Positions 1 through 8,458 of a stretch of DNA of 19,118 bases are shown in pieces. A program made the translations under genes and the position numbers. Below the pieces are notes generated by a model. That model worked only from the letters and a program-made list of their open reading frames with translations. It searched no databases and was not told the origin of the DNA. This DNA comes from Gp13-AA77 sp036521995. GTDB lineage: Bacteria > Acidobacteriota > Terriglobia > UBA7540. The stretch lies in assembly GCA_036521995.1 (NCBI GenBank), contig DATDGR010000346.1:1-19118 (forward strand), read 5' to 3'. How positions within the stretch are numbered: position 1 is the first letter of the stretch; each line of letters begins with the position of its first letter.

Positions 1-631
1 GAAACCCGTGGCAATCCGCCCCTTGACAATTGGTCGCGCCCGAATCGCCGGCGACCTGCACTTTCTCTGCACCCCTTCGGTAAGGCTTAGCAGCTAGTGT
101 TTTCAAGCGCTTACGGCTGTCATGCCCTCAGTCTGGCTTCCGGAGCTCGCCGACTCTTAGCCCTTGGTTGCCTGTATATTGCTGATTCCAAGTAGCTTGT
201 TTAGCATCGCGCGCGCGGGCTGCTTCCAGCTTTGGGTGTAGCCTCACTTTTGTTGATTCTAAAGGACATTCCAGTTTTGGTCTAGCCCCCAATTTTTGCT
301 TATGTTGTTGATTATAAACTACATTCTAGCTTTGGCATTTAGGGACCCTTTCACCGCCAGTGCGACGCTTTAGGTTAGAAAAGTAGGGTAGTCATAACCC
401 TTCCCCGCACGCTTGCGCCTTCCCAGCCTGGCACGTCAGTCTGTTCGCTATTCTCGACACATATCAGGCCATTGTCAAGGAAACCCTCGGTTGGCTGGGT
501 ACATGAGCTATCGCCTCGCAGGACCATGCTGCCCACTAGAATCCCCGAATTCCCTTCTTTGTTTGTTGTCCGTGGTCAAGTGATGCCGAGATACATGCGT
601 TCATGGCCACAGACGGACGATCGACTACTTC
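1..631. other. Gene-free stretch left of the glutamate dehydrogenase gene
   Basis: I see no supportable coding region here. The first ~460 bases are broken by stops in all frames. A 63-codon frame at 472-663 overlaps the end of the dehydrogenase gene on the opposite strand, has no recognisable motif, and is not called. The section from about 180 to 340 is clearly more AT-rich than the rest of the window and holds degenerate direct repeats, listed separately. No tRNA, rRNA or clear terminator was recognised. Confidence 0.6.
251..335. repeat. Degenerate direct repeat, ~55-bp period
   Basis: Positions 251-280 and 306-335 align without gaps at 25 of 30 bases; the shared core reads TTGTTGATT, then TAAA, ACATTC and TTTGG. 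The offset is 55 bases. A third, poorer copy lies to the left: GCTGATTCCAAG near 181-192 and CTTCCAGCTTTGG at about 223-235, with extra sequence between the two halves. The unit is AT-rich against a GC-rich background. No conserved spacers are present, so it is not a CRISPR array. It could be an eroded intergenic repeat or the remains of a mobile element. Confidence 0.45.
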
Positions 632-1897
632 CTAGGCATAGATTCCGCGCAGCTTCAAGGTGAAAGCCACGCGATCGATGGCGAGAATGTAGGCCGCGAT
701 CCGGTTGTTGACGTTGTACCGTTCGCCGTAGCCGACGACCTGGTCGAAGGCGGACACCATGATGGCGTGCAGCCGTTCGTTCACAACGTCCTCCGTCCAG
801 AAGTAGCCTTCGCGATCCTGCACCCACTCAAAATACGAGACCGTCACACCCCCGGCATTGGCCAGGATGTCCGGAACCACGAAGACTCCGCGATCAAAAA
901 GAATATCGTCCGCAGGCGGCGTGGTGGGACTGTTGGCCCCTTCCACCAGAATCCGCGCTTTGATCCGGTCCGCGTTCGTGCTGTTAATCACGCTCTCGGT
1001 GGCAGCCGGCAACAGCACGTCGCAGTCCTGCTCCAGGATCTCGATGTTGCCGATGGACTCGCCGCCCGTGAAGCCCTGGACCGTACGGTTCTCCTCCACA
1101 TAGTCCACGAGCGCCGGAATGTTGAGTCCCTGAGAGTTGAAGACTCCACCGGCGATGTCCGCCACGCCAATGACCTTATAGCCGGACTCGTACATCAGCC
1201 GGGCGGCCTGCGATCCGACGTTGCCGAATCCCTGGACGATCACCCGGGTTGACTGGCGCTCGCGCCCGAACCGCTTCAGCGCTTCGTCGCAGGTCATCAT
1301 GCACCCGCGGCCAGTGGCTTCGCGCCGTCCCGCCGAACCTCCCAGGTCAATGGGTTTGCCTGTCACCACGGCCGTGGTCGTGTGCCGGACGTGCATGGAA
1401 TAGGTGTCCATGATCCACGCCATGGTCTGTTCGTTGGTGTTCATATCGGGCGCCGGAACGTCACGCTCGGGGCCGATATAGTCCAGAATCTCCGCCGTAT
1501 AGCGCCGGGTGATGCGCTCCAATTCGCCGAGGCTCAACTTCTCGACGTCGCAAGCGATCCCGCCCTTGGCACCGCCGAAAGGGATATTGACCACCGCGCA
1601 CTTCCAGGTCATCTCGGCTGCCAGCCCTCGAATCTCGTCCAAGGTCACACGCGGTCCGTAGCGAACGCCGCCCTTGCAGGGGCCTCGGGCGATGCTGTGC
1701 TGCACCCGAAAACCGTCGAAGACGTTCAGGCGGCCATTGTCCATGGTTACCGGGATGTGCACGATGATCTCTCGGTTCGGTGTGCGAAGATACTTTTCCA
1801 GACCGGGATCGAGATTCAACTTCTGCACCGCGATGTCAAAACGAGCCCCCATGGACTCATAAACGCTCAGCTCTTTGTCGGCAAGTTCCATCGCCAC
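632..1897 (-). CDS. gdhA: Glu/Leu/Phe/Val dehydrogenase (probable glutamate dehydrogenase)
   Basis: Cytosolic oxidoreductase predicted to interconvert glutamate with 2-oxoglutarate and ammonium using NAD(P). The full family fold is present at 421 residues, close to RocG/GudB-type enzymes. The substrate-site residues line up with the classical clostridial enzyme: K75 (GPCKGG), K99 (TWKCA), catalytic K111 in the FGGAKGG signature, D151 (APDMNT) and S354. The dinucleotide fold carries GFGNVG at 223-228. D247 at the end of the second Rossmann strand leans toward NAD use but does not prove it. The longest frame starts with GTG at 1897; an ATG two codons in (1891) has a G-rich GGGGGTGG just upstream and is an equally good start. 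A short inverted repeat lies upstream at 1951-1965. Family membership is very secure. Glutamate over leucine or phenylalanine specificity is inferred from overall similarity and the lysine at position 75. Confidence 0.93.
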   Translation of the reverse strand: MAMELADKELSVYESMGARFDIAVQKLNLDPGLEKYLRTPNREIIVHIPVTMDNGRLNVFDGFRVQHSIARGPCKGGVRYGPRVTLDEIRGLAAEMTWKCAVVNIPFGGAKGGIACDVEKLSLGELERITRRYTAEILDYIGPERDVPAPDMNTNEQTMAWIMDTYSMHVRHTTTAVVTGKPIDLGGSAGRREATGRGCMMTCDEALKRFGRERQSTRVIVQGFGNVGSQAARLMYESGYKVIGVADIAGGVFNSQGLNIPALVDYVEENRTVQGFTGGESIGNIEILEQDCDVLLPAATESVINSTNADRIKARILVEGANSPTTPPADDILFDRGVFVVPDILANAGGVTVSYFEWVQDREGYFWTEDVVNERLHAIMVSAFDQVVGYGERYNVNNRIAAYILAIDRVAFTLKLRGIYA

Positions 1898-1950
1898 CCC
1901 CAGGACACATCCTGTCGAATCGACCAGTTCCTGTGAACCCTCGGTTTCTC

Positions 1951-1965
1951 TTATAGACCCTATAA
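1951..1965. promoter_or_regulatory. Inverted repeat in the promoter region of the glutamate dehydrogenase gene
   Basis: TTATAG and CTATAA, separated by three bases (ACC), form a perfect 6-bp inverted repeat 54 bases upstream of the GTG start and 60 upstream of the alternative ATG. Read on the minus strand the block also contains TATAAG- and TATACT-like -10 hexamers (at about 1955-1950 and 1980-1975), but neither has a good -35. It could be an operator overlapping the promoter or simply AT-rich promoter sequence. Only the symmetry is certain. Confidence 0.3.
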
Positions 1966-2039
1966 ATTAGGACCAGTATAGCAAACCGGCGCTCCAGCAT
2001 CATAGCTGACCGGCGAAAACCGCCCGCACCGGTCGTGGG

Positions 2040-2846
2040 CTAGTTCGCCGGCACGTAGGTTAGATTCTGGTCGAGAACGTAGGCTAACCTTGTCCCGGCC
2101 CTCTCCAATTGAAGCTCGACCACGGGATCCGCCTGCCGCTCGTAGGCGGAGCTGATCACCGCCGGATTTTTGCGGCCGAGGGGCCGATAGACCGCGGTCT
2201 GTGCCAGCCGATGCGCCTCCAGGGCCCAATCCGCAACGCTGCCCTGTTTCCAAGACTCCTGTTCTTCATCGGTGATTCGCCCCTGCAATTCGCGCGAGAA
2301 GCTCCGCTCATCGCCGTTGATGTGCTGGAGCAGGCCGGTGTCCCACACCCAGTGCAGGTTGTCGGGGCGGCCGCCAAAGATGACCTGCCGCGTGTTTCCG
2401 CCTCTATCGCCATCATCCGCACAATGCAGGGGCTGGTGGAGGTCTCCGACAAAATGGATCACGAATCTCAGCGCCTCGGCCTTGCTGGCTCGGCTCGATT
2501 CCGGGTCCGCCAGGACGGCAAGAAATTTCTCCGTCTTGGCCACCACGCAGGCGCCGTTCGGGCACTCGCGCGCCAGGTCGATCTTTGAGTCCGCGAGAGG
2601 TATGTTGATGTAGTGCCACGACCCGGTCTCGGGGTGAGAGTGGGCGTATTCATCAGCCCAGAGTGAGGCGTCTTCCAAACTTACGGAGCCGAGCAACTCT
2701 TTGGCCCGCGACAGCGTCTCGGAACGCATATACTGCTCGGCCAGAATGACAACCACGCGGTGGCCTTCAGGCCCCCAGCCGAAGTCAAGCGACGGTACCG
2801 CAACCAGAGCCAGCACCAGGAACAGCGTCGCCAGAAGTCTATTCAC
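2040..2846 (-). CDS. Secreted S1/P1-type zinc nuclease
   Basis: Predicted extracytoplasmic trinuclear-zinc nuclease/phosphodiesterase cleaving single-stranded nucleic acids or 3'-nucleotides. A hydrophobic signal peptide covers residues ~1-23, ending so that W24 could be the mature N-terminus, as the family needs. All nine zinc ligands of nuclease P1 can be matched with the expected spacing: W24 and H29 (GWGPEGHR), D65 (WAD), H78 (WHY), H131, D135 and H141 (IHFVGDLHQPLH), H165 and D169 (LHWVWD). Length, 268 residues, is normal for the family. The start codon is GTG at 2846 with only a weak ribosome site. The gene begins 50 bases after the stop of the GMC dehydrogenase, so it is probably the last gene of that operon. 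Function is confident from the metal ligands; the substrate (nucleic-acid scavenging for phosphate or nucleosides) is inference. Confidence 0.93.
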   Translation of the reverse strand: MNRLLATLFLVLALVAVPSLDFGWGPEGHRVVVILAEQYMRSETLSRAKELLGSVSLEDASLWADEYAHSHPETGSWHYINIPLADSKIDLARECPNGACVVAKTEKFLAVLADPESSRASKAEALRFVIHFVGDLHQPLHCADDGDRGGNTRQVIFGGRPDNLHWVWDTGLLQHINGDERSFSRELQGRITDEEQESWKQGSVADWALEAHRLAQTAVYRPLGRKNPAVISSAYERQADPVVELQLERAGTRLAYVLDQNLTYVPAN

Positions 2847-2896
2847 AGTAAGCTCTGCCCGCAGGAGGCCGCCGCAAGAAATCGCCTAACGAGCGC

Positions 2897-4579
2897 TCAG
2901 GAGGAGGGGTTTCCCCGGCGCAGATTCTCGATGAGATACTCGCTCGTCCGCAGGGAAAACGCCAGGACGGAAAGAGTGGTGGTCTTATCCGAGCAGGAAA
3001 GCAGGACGCTGGCGTCGCAGACGTAGAGATTGGGTACGTCATGAGCTTGGCCGAAGCGGTTGGTGACGAAGCGTTTCGGATCATTTCCCATGCGGCAGGT
3101 CCCGGTTTCGTGCAGGCTATAGCCCGGCGTATTGGGCTTCTCCCCCACACCCCAAACCTCGCCCTCGGAAGCCTTGATGACGTCGCGGCAGACCTCCTTG
3201 GCGTGCTCCCACATCAGGAGTTCATTCGGACCCCATTGAAAATGGACGCGAACCGCCGGAATGCCGTAAATGTCTCTCACCTCCGGGTCGATGTCCACGT
3301 AATTGGTGGGGCTGGGCAACGAGGGGATCTGGCAGTAAAAGGACACGGGCGTGGGATAGTAGCGCTTGATGTTGCGCTTGAACTCGGAGCCGAAGCCTTC
3401 GATCTGGTCCTGATACCAAGGAAACTCGTCGCACCCGCCCGTGGGATAAATCGAGTACCCGCGAACGAATTTCTCCTCGTGTGGGTTATTCAGATTCTGC
3501 CAGCGCGGCATCCAGACCACCTGGCTGTTGGAAACGTTGTCCGGGAAGCTCCCTTGGCCAAGAAGCTGGGGAAGGTAACCATAACTGGTAGTCCCGTAAA
3601 GATGGTCGCACAGATTGTGGCCGAGCTGGCCGGACGAATTCGCGAGGCCGGTGGGGAATCGAGAGGATTTGGAATTCAAGAGAATCCTGGCGCTCTCCAC
3701 GCAGGAAGCTGCCACTACCACTGCCTTAGCGTACACTTCCATTTCCTGCTTGCGGTCACGATCGATGTAAGCTGCGCCCTTGGCGCGACCGTTTTCATCC
3801 ACCAGAACGTTCTTCACTACCGCATTGGTGCGCAGCTCCAGATTGCCGGTCTTCTCAGCCAGGGGCAGGAAGAACCAAGGCGTCGAAAAGAAGGAACCCG
3901 TGTCGCACCCTTCGGTGCAGTTGCCGCAATAGTGGCACGGCGGATGACCCTCATGCGCCACCGTCAACTGAGCGAGCCGGTCAGGAAGGTAGGGTACGCC
4001 GAGCTTTTCGCAGCCCTTCTGCAGGATGAAGTCGAGGCAGCGCAAGTTCATGGGCGGCAGATACTCGCCGTCAGGATTGCTGGGCCGGTTCTGCACCGTG
4101 CTGGCGACGCCGATCATCCTTTCCGCGCGGCTGTAATAGGGCGCGATCTCTTCGTAGCTCACCGGCCAATCGACATCGGACCCGTCCCGGCTCCCGGCCT
4201 TGAAGTCGATATCTCCCATGCGCGCGGCGGACCGTCCCCAAAAGTTGGTCTTGCCGCCCACCGCTGCGCAGCGCGGCCACTCCCACTCGGTCCCGGGCGC
4301 GGTGGTGTACGCGATTCCGTGCTCCCACAGACCGGCGGTGTATTCGTTTTCGATGTGGTAGTACTGGTCGCGTTTCCTCGGGTCGCCGAAGCCGCGGTAC
4401 TTCATGTCGTAGGACTGCTTGTGGTTGCGAAAATCCTTGGCGGGATCGAGCCGGCGTCCAGAGTTCAAGGCGCATACCTTGAGTCCGGCCTCGCAGAGAG
4501 TCTTGATCGCCATGCCGCCGCCGGCCCCGGTTCCGATCACGATCACGTCGTAGGTTTGGTCAGGCATGAGGTTCTTCAT
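2897..4579 (-). CDS. GMC-family FAD dehydrogenase, catalytic subunit
   Basis: Large subunit of a gluconate/glucose-dehydrogenase-like flavoenzyme that oxidises a sugar or sugar-acid alcohol and passes electrons on. Visible parts are the N-terminal FAD fold with GTGAGGG at 16-22, the GGKTNFWG flavin segment at 108-115, the catalytic H490 in LHETGTCRMG, and the C-terminal block at 531-541. A cysteine cluster C215, C218, C221, C225 (CHYCGNC..GC) has the i, i+6, i+10 spacing of the [3Fe-4S] ligands known in bacterial FAD glucose dehydrogenase, so an iron-sulfur relay is plausible. The usual DKNPTLT motif reads DKTTTLS, putting T533 where most relatives have the catalytic Asn. There is no own signal peptide; the Tat signal of the partner encoded 39 bases upstream probably carries it out. 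At 560 residues it is complete. Substrate unknown. Confidence 0.9.
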   Translation of the reverse strand: MKNLMPDQTYDVIVIGTGAGGGMAIKTLCEAGLKVCALNSGRRLDPAKDFRNHKQSYDMKYRGFGDPRKRDQYYHIENEYTAGLWEHGIAYTTAPGTEWEWPRCAAVGGKTNFWGRSAARMGDIDFKAGSRDGSDVDWPVSYEEIAPYYSRAERMIGVASTVQNRPSNPDGEYLPPMNLRCLDFILQKGCEKLGVPYLPDRLAQLTVAHEGHPPCHYCGNCTEGCDTGSFFSTPWFFLPLAEKTGNLELRTNAVVKNVLVDENGRAKGAAYIDRDRKQEMEVYAKAVVVAASCVESARILLNSKSSRFPTGLANSSGQLGHNLCDHLYGTTSYGYLPQLLGQGSFPDNVSNSQVVWMPRWQNLNNPHEEKFVRGYSIYPTGGCDEFPWYQDQIEGFGSEFKRNIKRYYPTPVSFYCQIPSLPSPTNYVDIDPEVRDIYGIPAVRVHFQWGPNELLMWEHAKEVCRDVIKASEGEVWGVGEKPNTPGYSLHETGTCRMGNDPKRFVTNRFGQAHDVPNLYVCDASVLLSCSDKTTTLSVLAFSLRTSEYLIENLRRGNPSS

Positions 4580-4618
4580 CGAAGCTCACAGTCGACCGTT
4601 GGGGGTAGACACCAACTC

Positions 4619-5242
4619 CTAATCTTTAACCACCTTCGGCAAATGCAGATGCTCCGGATCGTCCCCATGAGGACAACCGGGTGATTCGGAATAGAACTTC
4701 AGTCCGGGGTAGTCCAGTTCCTCCAACCCAACGCGCGAGGTATAAAAGCCCATCACGACGTATTCTCGAACCAGCTTGAAGAATTCGCGACCCTCGTCCT
4801 CTCCCTCGCGATAGCGATCTTTGTAGGCCAAGTGCTGCAAGATCTCGGTCTGCCGGTCGGGTGTAAGAGCGCGAAAAGTCTCCCCGTACAGTTGCTGGGC
4901 GTGAGCATCGAGCCAGGTCAGGCCGTAGCGGAACCGGTACTGCACGCCAGGGTCGCTAAACACCATAAAATCGACAAACTCGCTCACACCGGCTTCGCGC
5001 GCCCCTGCCGATCCTTCGCTCGGGATGATCAATTCGCTCAGCCGTTCAACCGTCGCATACTCCTCGGGTGTAAAGAACTGGGGTAAGTAAGCAGCGGGCT
5101 TCGCAGGAGCCCCTTCCGTCGATTGCGCTCCAATGTGGTCGCACGCGAAGGTCCAGCGGCTGAAGCCAGGGAATTGGCTCGCGGCCGCGGCCAACGCCAT
5201 CACCCGCAGAACCTCACGCCTCTCGAGACCTTGTCCCGCCAT
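4619..5242 (-). CDS. Gluconate 2-dehydrogenase subunit 3 family protein (Tat-exported small subunit)
   Basis: Small partner subunit of the GMC dehydrogenase encoded next, needed in this family for assembly and export. The N-terminus MAGQGLERREVLRVMALAAAAS is a twin-arginine-type signal (ERREVLRVMAL). The C-terminal half has the family's FYTSRVGLEELDYPGL segment followed by a GCPH/DPEH tail. I chose the ATG at 5242: GAGGGA sits seven bases upstream and the Tat motif then begins near the N-terminus. An ATG at 5287 would add 15 unlikely residues. The product has 207 residues. It lies 39 bases before the GMC gene, in the usual small-then-large order. No cytochrome c subunit is encoded on either side, so the electron acceptor must come from elsewhere. 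Family call is confident; partner assignment follows from adjacency. Confidence 0.87.
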   Translation of the reverse strand: MAGQGLERREVLRVMALAAAASQFPGFSRWTFACDHIGAQSTEGAPAKPAAYLPQFFTPEEYATVERLSELIIPSEGSAGAREAGVSEFVDFMVFSDPGVQYRFRYGLTWLDAHAQQLYGETFRALTPDRQTEILQHLAYKDRYREGEDEGREFFKLVREYVVMGFYTSRVGLEELDYPGLKFYSESPGCPHGDDPEHLHLPKVVKD

Positions 5243-5430
5243 TACAGATCCCTCATTCGGCCCCGAAGCGCCTAGCCGGCCCGGCATTCGTCGAGCATTA
5301 CGGTCAGCCGCCTGGGTGGCGCTCCCGATTGTACCTTGCCGTCCCCTGGGCGGAAAAGGAAGATCGTCCGGAAGGATGGATGGCCTTCCGCCGGTTGCGG
5401 AGTGCGTGGTCGATGGAACGGCGGGTGACC

Positions 5431-6426
5431 TCAGACCCCGAAGCTGAGAGTGCCCTGTTCGGGTTCGAGCGGCCGACCTTCCGGGGCGGAACGACCGTCG
5501 GCCGCGATCGCCGCCAGTTCAGCATAGCGCGCTTTGAGATTCTCCGGCACCGGGACAGGCTCACCGGTGAGCAGGGCCGTGAGCTCCAGCGCGTTGGCCA
5601 CCGCCTTTCCCTCGAAGTGATTGTTGGTGATCACGAACGTGGCCTGAGCGCGCTCGGCTACCCTACGGGTGCGCTCGGCCCAAGGCTCGAGCTCATCCAT
5701 CGAATACAGGTAGTTGTAACGCTCATGAGGCTCCGAAGCCCCAAACCATTGATCACGATTGCGGCCGTGGAGGCGTATGTAGCCCACCGGACCAACCGCC
5801 TCAGCCGTGGGAGCGAGCGAGCGGCCGATAATGGGCTGGTCGATGTTGCAGAAGCCCACGCCCAGGTCGCCAAGCAGCTCGAAAGCCTCGGGGCAGTTCC
5901 AGGAGCTGTGGCGCACCTCCAGCACCAGGGGATACTCCACAAACTGCATTACCAGCGCGCCCAGGTACTCACGATGCTCCCGCGTCCACTTGAACGACCA
6001 CGGGAATTGCAGCAAAAGAGCGCCCAGGCGTCCCGCGTCCGCGAGCGGTTTGAGCCCTTGCTTGAAAGCGCGCTCCTCATCCCGGCCGGCGTCGCGATCA
6101 TGTGTGAAGCGCCTCCAGAGCTTGGCCGTGAACTGGAATCGCGGGTTGCCGCTCACCCGGTTTATCCAGGAGCGCACCAACTCCAGCCGCAGGGGCTGGT
6201 AGAACGAGGTATTGATTTCGATGGCGTCGAAGAAATGGGACAGATATTCCGCTTCGTGGAAGCGGCGCGGGCGCGGGCGTGGATAGACAATGCCGGCCCA
6301 ATCCGGGTATGACCACCCTGCCGGACCTATACGAACCGCGTGCCTCGCGGAGGCATAAGCCGGTTGCCGGATCCCAAGTGTGGCGTCCCTCTCGCTGCTG
6401 GCCGGGAATGCTTTAAGCGCGCCCAT
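5431..6426 (-). CDS. DUF72 (YecE-like) TIM-barrel protein
   Basis: Member of the DUF72/YecE family, whose biochemical role is not established; a TIM-barrel with resemblance to phosphoesterase/endonuclease-type barrels. Family motifs appear in order: IGPAGWSYPDW (~33-43), EINTSFY (~69-75), RFQFTAKLWRRFTH, LLLQFPWSFKW, LEVRHSSW, YIRLHGR, and ITNNHFEGKAVANA near the end. The C-terminal extension is rich in proline and glutamate. The product of 331 residues is somewhat longer than usual because ~30 residues precede the first conserved strand; there is no alternative ATG, GTG or TTG in that stretch, so the ATG at 6426 stands. A clear promoter lies just upstream (6455-6482). No good Shine-Dalgarno sequence precedes the start. 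It appears to be a single-gene unit. Family certain, function unknown. Confidence 0.88.
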   Translation of the reverse strand: MGALKAFPASSERDATLGIRQPAYASARHAVRIGPAGWSYPDWAGIVYPRPRPRRFHEAEYLSHFFDAIEINTSFYQPLRLELVRSWINRVSGNPRFQFTAKLWRRFTHDRDAGRDEERAFKQGLKPLADAGRLGALLLQFPWSFKWTREHREYLGALVMQFVEYPLVLEVRHSSWNCPEAFELLGDLGVGFCNIDQPIIGRSLAPTAEAVGPVGYIRLHGRNRDQWFGASEPHERYNYLYSMDELEPWAERTRRVAERAQATFVITNNHFEGKAVANALELTALLTGEPVPVPENLKARYAELAAIAADGRSAPEGRPLEPEQGTLSFGV

Positions 6427-6454
6427 TTTCGCTTTTTATTCGCTTCCAATTCAT

Positions 6455-6482
6455 ATTGTATCTGCAACTCGCCGATTGTCAA
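6455..6482 (-). promoter_or_regulatory. Sigma70-type promoter for the DUF72 gene
   Basis: On the minus strand TTGACA (6482-6477) is followed after 16 bases by TACAAT (6460-6455), a 6/6 and a 5/6 match. Transcription should start near 6448, giving a short leader of about 22 bases before the ATG at 6426. It sits entirely in the 101-base gap after the stop of the FG-GAP gene, so the DUF72 gene is probably transcribed on its own. Confidence 0.6.
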
Positions 6483-6527
6483 CAGGCTTCTTCGTAACGT
6501 TGGAGACCCGCGCACCCCCCGAATTAT

Positions 6528-8342
6528 TCATGGCCCCAGCTTGCGTAGTGGCTTCTTCACCACCACGCCTTCGCCCTCCTTGATGACCAGCAGGCAGTCG
6601 ACCGGCAGGTTCTCGATCACCTCAGGCTGGCCCGAGTTTCCTGTGCTCGCGGCTCCGCCAGCGAACGGCGCCGGCCATCGGAATTCCAGCCGGTCGATCC
6701 GGGTGGCGGAGCCGAGGCCGAAATGAAGCCGCAGGTCGCTCGAGGAAAGATAGCTCCCGCCGCTGCGGACGGTGTCGTACTGCGTCAGTTTGCCTGCCAC
6801 CACCTTGACTTCGGTCCCGATGCCGTCACGGTTGCTGCGCGTGCCGATCGTCTTGATCAGAATCGAGTGATTCCGATTCTTCCGCTCGTGGCGCAGCAGG
6901 TCCGGCGAATCGTTCATGTGACTGACGGCGATCTCGAGGTCGCCGTCGTTGTCATAATCGGCGGTGGCGAGGCCGCGGCTCACCTTCCGGGTAGCAAGGC
7001 CCGGGCCGGAGCGCAAACCGACCTCGTCGAACTTGCCGTCGCCCCGGTTGTGAAACAACAGATTGCGCTCGGCGTAGGTGATGCCGGAAGGATACTTGTC
7101 CATCTGTGGGAAGGTCTGGCCATCGGCCAGAAAGATGTCCTTCCACCCGTCGTTGTCGTAGTCGAGAAACTTGGCGCCGAAAGTGGTGAAGAGCCAGCCG
7201 GCGTCTCCCAGGCCGGCCAGGTAGGTCACGTCCGTGAAAGTGCCGTCGTGATTATTGTGATAGAGATTCTTGACGTCGTCCGAGAAGTTGCCCTTCACCA
7301 GATCTCCCCAGCCGTCGTTGTCGTAGTCGGCGAAGTCCGTCCCCATGCCGGCTTCTTCCTGGCCTTCGGCGCTGTAGGCCACGCCCGCCTGGACGGCAAC
7401 GTCCGTGAAAGTTCCATCGCCATTGTTGTGATAAAGCGAACTGGGAGTGGAATCATTGGCCACGTAGATGTCGGGATGGCCGTCGCGATCGTAATCGCAC
7501 CACACGACGCCGAGCCCGGCGTAGCGCTCCGGATCGATCCCGGCGTGTTCGGTCACGTCGGTGAAGGTGCCGTTGCGATTGTTATGGAACAGCATGTCGC
7601 GACCGCCCGGCAAGCCGCGCGGACCGCAAAAAGTTGCGATCCCGCGGTAAGTGCAGTTCGGCGCGCTCCCTGGTTCTCCGAGCTTCTCGATGTCCACGTC
7701 CAGGTAATTGGCCACATAAAGATCAAGGTAGCCGTCGCGGTCGTAGTCGCCGAAGGCGCAGCCCATCGACCAGGTGTGTCCTCCAGGTCCGCCGGTCCCG
7801 GTCTTGCCCGTGACGTCGGTGAAGGTTCCGTCTCCGTTGTTGTGGTAAAGAACGTTGCCGCCATAGTAGGTGACGTAAAGATCGTCGAAGCCGTCGTTGT
7901 CGTAGTCGCCGACGCAGGCGCCCATGCCCCAGCCGGTGCGATCAAGCCCGGAGTGATCGCTAACATCGGTGAACGTGCCGTCGCCGTTGTTGCGGTACAG
8001 GCGCGAGCGCGGAGAGTCGCGGCGCTTCCAGTCTTCGAAGGTCGAGCCGTTGACCAGGAACAGGTCCGGGAATCCGTCGTTGTTGTAGTCGATCCAGGCG
8101 ATCCCTCCGCCGCCCTTGGCCTCGATAATATACCGCTTCTCCGGCCCGCCGCTGGTGAGGGTGAAGTGGATGCCGGCCTTGGCGGCCACATCGACGAACT
8201 GGTCGCCGGTCGTCGCTTTGGCTCCCTGCTGGGCGGTCCTGGCTTCACTTGCACGCCGGCCTGCTGCGCTCGTTATCAGCCAAATCGCCGCTCCACCCAG
8301 CAGGATCAGACCGGCTCGTCGGGTTGTCGGGTTCGATGTCAT
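6528..8342 (-). CDS. Secreted FG-GAP/VCBS repeat protein with C-terminal ASPIC/UnbV domain (CRTAC1-like)
   Basis: Predicted extracellular or periplasmic calcium-binding beta-propeller protein, probably an adhesion or protein-interaction scaffold. An N-terminal hydrophobic segment (residues ~10-27) after basic residues is a signal peptide or anchor. Seven DxDxDG-type calcium loops occur at 85-90, 146-151, 199-204, 283-288, 339-344, 394-399 and 462-467, most followed by an LYHNNGDGTFTDV-like strand. A two-cysteine insertion (C230, C239, near CGPRGLPGG) is characteristic of this family. The ASPIC/UnbV domain covers roughly 488-590, including the GIGTEVKV and LRLHFGLG blocks. The loops are encoded by nearly identical DNA words (for example around 7148, 7313 and 7893), so unit loss by recombination is possible. 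At 604 residues it looks complete, with ATG at 8342. Biological role in bacteria not established. Confidence 0.9.
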   Translation of the reverse strand: MTSNPTTRRAGLILLGGAAIWLITSAAGRRASEARTAQQGAKATTGDQFVDVAAKAGIHFTLTSGGPEKRYIIEAKGGGGIAWIDYNNDGFPDLFLVNGSTFEDWKRRDSPRSRLYRNNGDGTFTDVSDHSGLDRTGWGMGACVGDYDNDGFDDLYVTYYGGNVLYHNNGDGTFTDVTGKTGTGGPGGHTWSMGCAFGDYDRDGYLDLYVANYLDVDIEKLGEPGSAPNCTYRGIATFCGPRGLPGGRDMLFHNNRNGTFTDVTEHAGIDPERYAGLGVVWCDYDRDGHPDIYVANDSTPSSLYHNNGDGTFTDVAVQAGVAYSAEGQEEAGMGTDFADYDNDGWGDLVKGNFSDDVKNLYHNNHDGTFTDVTYLAGLGDAGWLFTTFGAKFLDYDNDGWKDIFLADGQTFPQMDKYPSGITYAERNLLFHNRGDGKFDEVGLRSGPGLATRKVSRGLATADYDNDGDLEIAVSHMNDSPDLLRHERKNRNHSILIKTIGTRSNRDGIGTEVKVVAGKLTQYDTVRSGGSYLSSSDLRLHFGLGSATRIDRLEFRWPAPFAGGAASTGNSGQPEVIENLPVDCLLVIKEGEGVVVKKPLRKLGP

Positions 8343-8458
8343 TTCGGTCCAGAGCTCGACCGCTCTCGGCAGCTCTTGGTCCTCATCCGATACCCTACCA
8401 AAATCCCCCGCTCGATCGGATAGCGTTAGTGACCATCAGGCGAAACCCCGCCGGGACT

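Noticed and set aside
251..335. Possible CRISPR array at the left end
   Set aside because: Only two clear copies with mismatches, no constant repeat with unique spacers, and no cas genes nearby.
472..663. 63-codon plus-strand open frame at the left end
   Set aside because: It overlaps the end of the dehydrogenase gene on the other strand and has no recognisable motif or good ribosome site.
2008..2034. GACCGG...CCGGTC stem as terminator after the nuclease gene
   Set aside because: Only six base pairs with a 15-base loop and no T-run; too weak to list as a terminator.
3041..4684. Long plus-strand open frame of 547 codons
   Set aside because: It lies antisense to the GMC dehydrogenase and the end of its partner; the minus-strand protein has all family motifs, so this is a by-product of high GC content.
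6723..8423. Long plus-strand open frame rich in Val, Ala and Ile
   Set aside because: Antisense to the FG-GAP protein; its repetitive composition mirrors the calcium-loop repeats of the true gene.
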